A DNA stretch of 19,692 nt from Pseudoneurospora amorphoporcata (Eukaryota > Ascomycota > Sordariomycetes > Sordariales > Sordariaceae). Positions 1 through 9,479 of this stretch are shown in pieces. The DNA is taken from the NCBI GenBank assembly GCA_033297205.1, contig MU859413.1, positions 1 through 19,692 on the forward strand, written 5' to 3'. A program made the position numbers and the translations under genes. Numbering within the stretch: the first letter of the stretch is position 1; each line of letters begins with the position of its first letter. Below the pieces are notes generated by a model. That model was not told the origin of the DNA. It saw only the letters and a list, made by a program, of their open reading frames with translations, and did not search any database.

Positions 1-580
1 ATTAGAAGGAGCAATGACTGGGCATTAGATAGCAATAAGAATCATTCATTTTGGTGGTCATTCCGCCCTGTTGTTGATGTTGGAAGTTTGGTAGTAGTCA
101 TTTTGCGGGGCCATTTATTTCGTGGGCGGGGAGACAGTATGTGTGTGCGCCAGGGAGGAGGTGTGCACGGACTCGTGCACGGTCCCTGTACGGTCAGTAA
201 GACTCTGTATTGTAAGAGAAATGAAAGAATGCCATTTTTACCGTTCCTATCGACCCCTACCACCGTTCCATGGAGACCGCTCGTGAGCCCGCCCACGCCG
301 TGGCAGCAGCAGCAGGCCCCATCTCTCGATACTAGAATACCAGCCCAATCCAGCAAAGCCAAGTCACAGAAGCATCGTCAACTGAAAACCAAACAGCGGC
401 CGCCCATTGGCAGAAGTTAGCACAGCAGGGCCGTCTACGCAGTTCAGCGTCTTCCGCGATGGATCGAAAAGTGTCCCTGCGGCCTGCCCTGCTTTTGCGC
501 TTGTTGCTTGGGAAGAGTGAGACGCGCCGAAGCCGAGACAGAAACTAGAAAGAGGGCTCCGTTGCATCGCGCCATCATCC

Positions 581-614
581 TGGCTGGCCCTCATCACTGG
601 CTGGCCCTCATCAC
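581..614. repeat. 17-bp perfect tandem duplication
   Basis: The unit TGGCTGGCCCTCATCAC occurs at 581-597 and again, identical and directly adjacent, at 598-614. It is a recent small slippage-type duplication in otherwise unique sequence. No function is suggested. Confidence 0.9.
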
Positions 615-1761
615 AAGCCAGCGTGGGACACCTTCAGCCTGTCGAGCCCGTATTGTTTGTGATGGAGGTGGGGGTTGAAGTCTGAACAGTGGTTTTTAGC
701 GGACTGTAGCTGCCGCTTGAAGCTGGCCGCGCGTGGCAGGCAGGCCACTGGCCACCGTACGCATCTCCTTTGGTGACTTTGGATATGGCACCAGGGATTC
801 GTCAGCCAGCTTGTAAGACAACATGAAAGAGTTTTTGGAAACTTCCACACTAGGCACTGGATCGTCAAAACTGATTTGATCCCATCATTCCGATCCGCCT
901 CGTCACCACCATGGAAGCACACATGTGCAAAGAAGTCGATCGGGGCTTGCTTCACTTTGGAGGTTATGGGAGGCATGACGAACATGGCTTCTGAGCCAAG
1001 AGAAATCAACGTTTCCTTCGGTGAGCTTTTGACCGACAGTCAGTCCCAGAATTACGATTGACTGATGTTGATCTGAGGCTGATCGGACTCGAAGATTATA
1101 ACCTTACGCACTTCCATTGGAGTGTTGGTGCCACGAGCCCGGCTTTCAGCGGTTGTCCACTGAAGCCTCAGGAGGGCGCCCTTATCCATGCGTCTTTTTC
1201 CTAAAGAGCTAGGGCAATGCCCGTGCGCTTTTTTGTGTTGTCCCAGCGCTGTCGACTCGCCGTCTCCGTCTCCAACCCATTTGTTTGAAACCCCTTTGTG
1301 ATGTTCACAAACATGGCTGGTCTTGTAACTGCCATCACAACCACTCTGTTTCATGCTCTAGTCGAGAGTGTGAACCATGAACTGTAAAATGGAATTCTTA
1401 CATGTCTCCCTTACACTTTGGCTTTGTGCCCCCAGGCCAAGAGGCCAAGAACTACAACAATGGGTTGTTTAAGTGCAAAGTTCAGCTTGCTCATCCAGAG
1501 CGCTTGGGATCTTCCGTCTTGGAGAGTCTTGGAGTCTTGGATTTTTGGACGGCATTGCAGAATGTTTGAGTTTTTGATCATGACCGTTGAACCGCCAAGG
1601 TTGCCAAGACCAGATCTGGTTCACTTGTTCGATTCAATTTGATACTTTACGTTATGTGTTTCCTCAACAAGTCAACACAAGTGCGAAGCGTTTGGTTGAA
1701 CCGGCCTAACCGGGAATGTCGGCCACTGCAGGAACGCGGACGGGACTTTTCAAGTTCATCA

Positions 1762-1775
1762 GGGGGGGGGGGGGG
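1762..1775 (+). repeat. G14 homopolymer
   Basis: Fourteen consecutive G lie in unique sequence and are followed by CTTGGG. Runs of this length are unstable in replication and in sequencing, so the exact length is uncertain. A frameshift here would change the short frames that cross it, but none of those looks coding. Confidence 0.9.
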
Positions 1776-4300
1776 CTTGGGTCCATACCAAAATTTTCTT
1801 TTGCCGTTTGGTGTGGTGATATCGGTCCTTCCCATATGAGGGCACTATGTAGAACGAAAATGCCGTGGGCATCTAAACATCCAGTGACCGGAGCTCAGAG
1901 GTTGATTTTAGAGACTGCTGACAGCCGAGCCGAAACCGTTGAAAGGGGAAAAAAGGCTTTCGAAACCCCGTGTGTTTGCAGGCGGTATCAATCCTTCGGG
2001 TGTACAAACACAGTACATCCTAGCTGGCAGGTTGGCTACCGGGAGCGGTAGCCGAAAGAGGAGGGATGACAACCCTTTATTACATACCTTTTCGTTGGTT
2101 GGTTGTGCTTACTTTCAAACCCCAGGCCGTGGCTGTTTGAGGGATTTAGCTTCACTTTCTCCCTTTCCCGCGTTGAATCCATAGGATCACAAGCTCAAAA
2201 GAAGGTTTGAGGATGTCGACTATGGTAGATAGGGTGCCATGTGGTTGAAGTTTGATGCTGTGGTGGAACTGTCGATCCTTCCACTGTAAGTAATATGCTG
2301 TCGCTATACCTTGCTGTCTTGACCATATCCTGCTCTCACTTACAGCGATAGTATTGCAAGTCCAGCTTTCATGTTGAATGACCCGATGAGTTCGACAGCA
2401 AGGTTGTAAGCTCTTGATGTGGAAGTCCCGAGGGATGACTTCGTCTGCGGTACTGCGTGCCACTGCTGCTGAACCACACAGCTTTGAGTCGCCTGTTTCC
2501 TCTGAATGCAAGCCGTCTTTAAGTGCTTCCTGTTCCGATATCTGGGTGTGCCCATGCGGATGAGTGGGTATGCCCGTGGTTCGAATTCGGGAAATACCCT
2601 TACACGCGGTACTGTAGCGACGCAGTGATGATGGACGGCGTCAGATAGAAGTATGCGGGAAGTGGACGGGATCGTCCAGAAATGTAAATACCTACTATAC
2701 CTCTGTCAGATACCAAACAGGTAGCCACTCGTGAGCACCTCACATCACATTTCGGAAAGCTGACAGGCTGCCGTTCGGGATAGTCAGAGCGGCGGCAGCC
2801 ATCCACACACCGCCTCTTGGACAGCCTTCTTACTGGAGAGGGGAACGTGCATCGAAGGCGGCTTGAATTAACAGGTTAGTAGAGGCGCTTGCATTTTCAC
2901 GAGAATTCGGGGCTTGCGGACCTCCCGAAACGGTCGTGTGAGTTGCCTTGTCTTCTCCCGCAAACCATTCCGGAGGGTTGGAAGCGGCTAACCGACAGCT
3001 TGACATCTGAATGTGACAGGCCGCCAGCTTGTGGTTGGCAGTAGGTTTCACACATGTGTCGTGGTACACTACCTGCTGTATCAGTGACAACTACGGCCAT
3101 GGTTGGATGGGCTGGCTGGATTCCCTTGCGCCTGGTGACTGATCGGAATTGGTCACGGAATGATGGTTCTATAGAAGTAGTAGATATCGGAACCGAGACG
3201 GCTATCATCTTCCTATGGCATTGAAATTCACACATCAAAGTTGGAAAGCCATAGGCAGCCTAGACCGAGCGACATGTTGATAGCTCATGGCGGGCACGAG
3301 TTGGAAGAGCCACTAATCGATGCCGTGCAACGGTGATGGAGTGTCCCAAGGCATCGCCGTGACAAAAGTCGGAAACTGGCTCGGTGAAGGTCCGCTAGGA
3401 TGTTCGTGATTAGCAGAAAAGTTAATGCTTGCGAGCTTCTAACACATATCACAAAGTTTGCTATAGGGTGCTGGCACCGTCAACTCAATTTGTTGTTGCA
3501 CTTTGAGGACAGTGTCTCTACTAGCCGCATGAACTCGACCATTCATCAAATCAGATTCTAACCATCAACCTTGACGGGAGATCGAAATGCCAAGGCATCT
3601 TGGTGCCGTCTGGGGGCTGCGTGATGGACGATGGACTTCCAATGCTTTATGGAGGAGTTACGAGATCACACCTACAAAGAATATGAAGTCCAAAAGAGGT
3701 GTGATTTCTCCGGTCTTATCCCATTGTTGAATCAATGGACCTTGCACGACAATTTTGGGATTGCTGCAGAAAAGCTGGTGGTAAGCGAGAAGCCATTCAT
3801 TCATCCATCACACATCCAAAAATCGTGGTTTTGATGTGGGGGTCAGCACGAGACACTTGCAGACGATGATATCTGACACTTTGAACCGAATTGTCAATCC
3901 AATGTGACTGGGCTTAAAACGCATACCGTGCCCTATGAAAGCTCGTGCGGATAAGAGCCTCCTCTCGGAGGAGCCCTAGAGGTAAATGAAGAAGTTTGGC
4001 CTGCCCCCGGGCTTGTGACCCATCAGTGAGCGAAAGCTAACGAGGAAAGGACCGAAAGGGATGCTCGGTCGTTGGACCAAAAGCGTCAACTGCCGCGTCT
4101 TACAGGCAGAGCTATCGTGACACGAAAGAGGCCGACAGCCATCAACAGCCGTTCAGATGAAGCAGGCCCAGCTCTTGGCGACGGGATTCTGCCTCAGTAC
4201 CTTACATTACCAAGACAAGCCATCCAGATCGTCACCAGGTTCCTACTGCGTGTCATGCGTAAAGGCAACACAGCTGAGTGAAATCGGCCAGATTGCCTGG

Positions 4301-7300
4301 TGCCAAGCGATTGCCCATCGTCCACAACTTATCTAGACCAGCAGAAATGACTTGCATGTTCTTGGCTGTGCTTCTTGTTTGACCGCGGTGAGACTGGCCA
4401 AGGAGTTGTTGAGGTTACAGCTCAGCTTTCTGTCGAGGAGAGAAACGAGGGGAGACAATGCCATGGTACGTAGGTCAGAAGGAGGCGGTCGACGCTGATC
4501 AAGCAGGTGAAGAAGCCTCACCTCGTGTAAGCCTCCCTGACAAGAGTGTTCCACATTCCGCTCGACATGATCATCTGGTTCAGAGTAAGCACGATGAGGA
4601 TTCAAGGGGAAGTGGTAGCGAGACTGTCCTCGGAAGCAAGAGGAAAATCCATTGTGTGTTGAGGAGCAGATGTAACATCAACCACGAGATGTAACCGGTC
4701 TCGACACACCCACCCGTGAAAGGCATCCACAACGCAATGGTAGGCACATACACACGCCGTGACCACTGTCGTCATGATACCAAACTTGCTCAGAAATAGG
4801 AGGCTGAACTCGACCCTCATGGCTGGGCAGCTGGCCTATCCATTGATGTCGGTGGTGGAATTCGAAACCTGTCCCTTCCTATGCACTTAGGATCGGGTAT
4901 CCGCGTATACAGCTGTTGTATGAGACTTCAGCCTGACAGTTTGAATCCTCGCATCCCCCGGATTCTGGCTTGAACCGTCTTCAATTGAACCCCTTGGTTC
5001 GATCGATCCCATTGTGCTATTGTCCTACCAAAACTACACTAGTGTCAAGTGTCAACCCCGGCGTGGGCAGCTGGGGACGGCGGTCTCGGATGTTGTAGGT
5101 ATGTATTCAGGGTATTTTGAGAACTCCATCCGTCCTCATCATATGGCAACCCTGGCTCGCCTGGATGGGGGAAGTAAGGCGAGATGATCAACAATGGGGG
5201 TCTTGGTTTCTTTTCGCGGTCCAGTTTTGGAGATGATGCAATGTTGTCCCTGGAGCCGAAACGAAGTTCCTGATTCCCCCCACGCGTGGTCATACCTGTA
5301 TGGACCAGCTACAGTAAGACCTTTCTGCGATCATGATGCTCCAACGGAACCGGAACTGCAGCACTCTGCCAGCCCTGCCAGCCTGCTGAACCGTCGACAA
5401 GAACGGGAAATGCAGGAAATCGTGGAGACCCCGCCCCATGGATGAATGAACAGCGATGACGCAGTTCGAGGTCTCGGAGGCTTGGCAGGGATCGCGCGCA
5501 GAAAATAGGCTATGCCCACACATTGCCGCACTACCTAGACGCCTAGGGCTCTCTCCATGTGCCATTTTCCGTTCGTTTTCAGGGAGCATTAGGAACCACT
5601 CTGCTGGATCAGCAACCTTCCATCCTCCTTCTGCTTCTGGGGCTCTGGACGTGCCGGTTGGACCTCATCCTATCATCATCGCACGTGCAATACCTTCGTC
5701 GATTCCACAGTGATCTGTCATGCCAGGTGCGCACTGCTCTGCAATTCCCATACGTACACTACCCCAAAACTGAAGCGAAGTGATGAAGATCTCGTCTCTC
5801 AGCGTGCGCTCGTGGTGTCCACAGGTGTTCAGGTTGAGATGGGGGTCTTGTGGGGTCGAATGGGCGAGTGGGTCCTCGAGATTGAGACGTCGGGGGATCG
5901 GTGATTGCAATGAGCCGTCGGATTGGTGGATTGATAAGCCCTAGAGTGTGGGGAAATAGAAACCCCGCCTGGATCGGAAGTCGGCAGCTCGCCCTTTGTG
6001 CAGTTCTCGTTGTGATGGCGGGCAAGTGATATGGACCTAGGTATGATTGATCACTCGATGGATCCCTGGTTTCGACTTTCGAACGAACTTGCTGCATCCC
6101 GATCCGAGGATAGCCTCAGCCCAGCTTCGACCGTCGTCAAGGTTCTCTTTTACCCATCCACCCATCTCACCTTCCTAACTGTGCCGCTGGCGAGGAAAGT
6201 GGTGAGCGAGGCAGGTGAATACCTGAACACGGCAAGAAGGAACTGTCTCGTCTGGTTTCGTCTCGTCGTCTTCAGTTCCTTCACCTCCGTTGCCGACTAG
6301 AACTAGACTACGGCTTGTTTGTTTTGCCTGTTGTGCGATCGATCATGATATGACATGCCCAGCCATCGTGACCAAATTCAAGAGCAGTATACGTCTGGGC
6401 GGTCTTGGTAATTCCAAAACCTCTTGGCAATGAGAAAAGCAAGACAAAGTCTCATGCCATTATTAGTACACCCCCACGATGAGAATACATGTCTTCGCAT
6501 ACGTGCTAACGCTTCTCAGTTACGGACTACGAATATGCTCCGGCCGAAATGTCTACTGCATAGGATATAGAATCATACTTCGACAATGCCTTCATTTTTC
6601 GCTCACCCACCCATCATGGCTGAAAAAGTGGTTGTTACTCAACGTCAGCAACTTAAACGCGAGAGTACAATTGGCCCGCATGGCAGAGCGTGGTTCTTGT
6701 GGTCAAAAGGCCACGACTGGGCACCGCAATGGAAAACGATATTTTTCTAGAAGGCAGTTCTAGAGCGCCTCTTTCTGCCGTGCACATCCGCTCACGACCA
6801 ATCCGCTTTGTCGGAATTCCTCGGTTTGGTGGGGACGTGTGTGGCCAACGGCTACTCTCCAGTCGTCCAAGTTGTGACTTCTAACACTTCCATATACCTA
6901 CTTTACAGTATGTCACTGCTTCAGCAAAACCTTGTTGGACCTGCAGTCTCGGGACGCCGTCGGACTCGCAATGACTACCGAAACATTGGAGGGGCTTAAA
7001 TGCCGAGCGGCTCGAGGTAAAGACTTGCCGGGCCCTGGGCGTGAGGAGACGAGGTTGTAAATCCCGTCAATTGGCTTAAGGGACACCCATCCACGAGGTC
7101 ATGTTCCGCAAGCCAATCAGTCTTTGTGTCGTCTCTTTGATTGTGGGCTTCTGGGCATTCTTGGGAGATCAATTCTCTCTATACTGACTGATGCACGAGA
7201 ACCCAAACTCCCTGTTTCCTTCACCATGATGATGCTTGCTCGTGAGGCGGCAGCTACGGGGTTACGGGCGCGTGGATGGTTTCATGGCATAACTGACCGA

Positions 7301-8050
7301 TTGCAACACCTTGAAAGGGTTCGTTCTTTGACATTCAGTAGCGCCTACTGATTGCTCGCGTGTAGTCTTGCATATCGAGGTTACCAACCCCTCCACCTCA
7401 TACTTGGCCGTCCCGTTAAGAAGGAGACCGCTGTGTAATCACCCATATCTCCCAGCTACTTTGCTGCGTCTGTCTGCATTGGGTATCGCTAGCGCTTTTC
7501 ACCCTGGACTCCTGAAGCTCCTGCTTGTTGCTGTTGGTGGGACCCTTGGCGTCTGCCCATCCAGCTGGGATGAACTTGTTCGTTCGAACAAGCTCGCTAT
7601 CACAGCTGTAGAATGGTGTACCTGTACACCTGTATTCGCTGGACCATTCAGTCTGGGGGGACTTTTTGTTTCCCAAACGCCGATTGTCGCTCTGCATCCA
7701 GCGGTCAAGTGTAGAGATAGGCATCCATTAGGAAAACAATGAGAGCGTAACATGTCTCCAATGCCCGAGTGCTACATATGGCCTGTGCAAGTCATTGATA
7801 GACGACTCACCATGCGAAGCAAAGGTGCCTGGCAGGAAAGGGACATATGTTTGGTCCCGTTCACTTTTGACCTGCTAACCAGAGTATAATTTGTGCAAGG
7901 TGCACTTCAAGACAATCCAGTTTCAAGCGGACGCGGGCACCAGTTGCTTTGCCAAAACTAGGTAGGCACGTAATCGAGGTAGCATTACGGGTACTGTACT
8001 TGCTGGATACCTCCTGAAAAGCATTATTTCCGTGGCAGCCAGCCCGCCAT
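4301..8050. other. Gene-poor stretch, no defensible gene (second part)
   Basis: Composition is ordinary. Several frames of 60-125 codons exist on both strands, but the longest on the plus strand (7368-7742) has no ATG and none has recognisable motifs. The nearest gene is the kinase starting at 9480, so the distal part of this stretch may contain its upstream regulatory DNA. The frame at 4458-4694 begins with a true ATG and runs 78 codons, but its composition and lack of conserved features give no reason to call it. No transposon ends or tandem arrays were seen. Confidence 0.5.
7575..7637. repeat. Two adjacent perfect hairpins
   Basis: At 7575-7592 CTTGTTCG and CGAACAAG flank a 2-nt spacer. 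At 7615-7630 GGTGTAC and GTACACC flank CT, and an outer GAAT/ATTC pair (7611-7614 with 7634-7637) extends the second stem after a 3-nt bulge. Each could be a dimer-binding operator-like site or a small RNA fold. No gene start lies immediately next to them, so the role is unknown. Confidence 0.55.
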
Positions 8051-8280
8051 CGTCGTGGAGTCCAGGCTGCGTCTAAAAGCCCCGCCTTCCAACGATCTTC
8101 CCCAATGGCAGCATTGCGCTTTTCCGTATTTCCGCAGCGGCCATAGATTCACTGACAGCTTCCCAATTTGCGCACGCCGCCCCCCCCTCGTCGTCGTAGC
8201 CCGGGGTCGGGGACCGAGAATACCCAAAAGCCCTCAAGGCCCTCACCCAGAAAATCTAGCCGACTGCTTTAATCCATTGA

Positions 8281-8345
8281 CCTGCCTCTTTTCCTCCTTT
8301 TCTCTTCTTCCTCCCTCGCCCCAGCATTTTGCTCTCTCTTTGAGA
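8281..8345 (+). promoter_or_regulatory. CT-rich core promoter tract of the kinase gene
   Basis: An almost pure pyrimidine stretch (CCTCTTTTCCTCC and similar blocks) changes sharply at about 8340 into A/C-rich sequence (AGACCAACAGACACACAGAG). This switch is typical of transcription starts in filamentous fungi, which usually lack a strict TATA box, so I place the likely start at about 8340-8380. A CCAAT motif on the plus strand at about 8102 and a CCGGGG motif near 8200, which fits the CreA-type consensus SYGGRG, lie upstream. The start position is an inference from composition. Confidence 0.45.
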
Positions 8346-8434
8346 CCAACAGACACACAGAGAAGAACCTACTTACCGACACTTTTTCCAGGACACCGAC
8401 AACAGAACATCTCCACTCCGCTACGCCCAAATCA

Positions 8435-8446
8435 ATGCTGCTATAA
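8435..8446 (+). other. Minimal uORF (Met-Leu-Leu-stop) in the leader
   Basis: ATG CTG CTA TAA is the only ATG between 8108 and the main start at 9480. It sits about 60-90 nt after the proposed transcription start and more than 1 kb before the coding start, a spacing that would allow ribosomes to re-initiate. The context before it, AATCAATG, is moderately good. Regulation through it is inference. Confidence 0.4.
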
Positions 8447-9159
8447 TCCGCCCACAAGTCCTACAGGCCACAACAACTACGACACCGGTTTAGCTTTCTT
8501 GCCCTATTCTTTTAGGAACACTCTACAACCTGCCTATTCGACCTCCATTTCCACTCTCTGGCCGCCAAGCAGTGTGCAAGCCAACCAGCATTTCAAAGCT
8601 GTAGATCTCGGCCGTTTTTGTGCCTTCAACCACCCGCGCCACGCTCATCGCCCAGGGCGACACGAAACTCGCCTTTTAGCAGAGCACATACACCTGTACG
8701 GTCTTGGCAGGGAACGATAGCTTTGGTCCACTGAGACAACTCACACACGGCAACATTTACACCGGACAGACAGTCATCGAGTCCCGCGTACCTACGTATA
8801 AGAGCATCCGGCACGCTCCGTCCCCCGAACCAGATTTGCAACAGCAGCCAGCAGCCGGCCGATTCAAGCACCATCTTCGCAGACCGGCCGTCCCGGTAAC
8901 GGAGACGATTCTCAAACAGAGCAAGGTTTGTGTGAGTGTCCCTGCAGAGAAGCTGCACAAAGTTTGCTGTCAAAGGGTCCGGGATTTGGTGATCGGTAAC
9001 ACCGATCCGCTCAAAGTGAATCCAGGCGCCCAGCTTTTTGGGACCGCAGCGACGTCGGTTCTTTCACCAATCCAGCCTCAGGGTTCGTTCCTTGTTCGTT
9101 GGGGTGCATACAGACTGCTCTCATATTCGGGCTTCGGGTTCTCGGCTCCTAACTCCTGT

Positions 9160-9162
<3 letters not shown>

Positions 9163-9194
<32 letters not shown>
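9163..9194 (+). repeat. Poly-T tract of 32 bases in the kinase leader
   Basis: Thirty-two uninterrupted T are followed by GG, T and a G7 run (9198-9204). If the leader is transcribed through, the mRNA carries a 32-nt oligo-U. That could bind poly(U)-binding proteins or pair with the poly(A) tail. It is also a site where assembly or copying error is likely, so its exact length should be treated with care. Confidence 0.9.
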
Positions 9195-9195
<1 letters not shown>

Positions 9196-9479
9196 GTGGG
9201 GGGGTTCACTCTTCATCCGTTTTGGACCGGCGCCTGCTTCTGATTCCGTCAGTGTGGTGTGCTGCCCTGTTCTCGCTGCGTAGGTGGCCACTCATATCAT
9301 CAGCAGCCATCATCCAAACCCCCCTTCCATCCCGCACCGAAAGACCTTGACGTAAGGTATTCCATTCCGGTTCCAAGCCAACCCCGCGGGCCACGCCATT
9401 CTTCCAGGTTGCCCGTGCCGCCTGCCCTGGACGCTACACGCTCCCACCCCTTCTGAAAACACCCCCAAAGCTTTCCACC

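Larger units (their letters stand above)
1..4300. other. Gene-poor stretch, no defensible gene (first part)
   Basis: Base composition is ordinary and there is no RIP-like AT bias. Open frames are all under about 135 codons, overlap on both strands, and show no domain, signal peptide or conserved motif that I recognise. I see no fungal exon-intron-exon series with a continuing frame, and no tRNA or rRNA. Visible structure is limited to a G14 run, a 17-bp tandem duplication, and small perfect hairpins, for example a 7-bp stem at 163-180 (GTGCACG/CGTGCAC) and another at 2034-2053 (GGCTACC/GGTAGCC). The region could be a long intergenic or regulatory stretch, hold non-coding RNA, or contain a strongly decayed gene; nothing in the sequence decides. 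Confidence 0.5.
8350..9479 (+). promoter_or_regulatory. Long, nearly ATG-free 5' leader of the kinase gene
   Basis: Between the proposed transcription start and the kinase ATG at 9480 I find only one ATG, at 8435. Taking 8108-9479, I count 1 ATG against 23 CAT on the same strand, so the depletion is strand specific. ATGs reappear at once in the intron after the start codon. The simplest reading is a real, largely unspliced mRNA leader of about 1.1 kb under selection against upstream starts. A leader intron, for example a GTAAGG donor at 9352 with a CAG acceptor at 9408, cannot be excluded. Confidence 0.6.

Noticed and set aside
2578..2588. GGTTCGAATTC, resembling a tRNA B box (also near 4991 and 19522)
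   Set aside because: No T-stem, anticodon arm or acceptor stem can be built around any of the three sites.
3631..3834. 67-codon frame with a GTAAGC donor-like site at 3781, considered as a first exon
   Set aside because: I found no acceptor giving a continuing frame downstream, and no family resemblance.
7368..7742. 124-codon plus-strand open frame
   Set aside because: It opens at a TTG and has no in-frame ATG, no motif, and a competing open frame on the other strand.
8055..8720. 221-codon plus-strand open frame upstream of the kinase
   Set aside because: It opens at a GTG and contains no ATG in frame; its Pro/Ser/Thr-rich content is what a CT- and CA-rich promoter and leader would give by chance.
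9352..9408. Possible leader intron (GTAAGG ... CCAG, 57 bp)
   Set aside because: No convincing branch site, and the size is marginal; kept only as an uncertainty in the leader entry.
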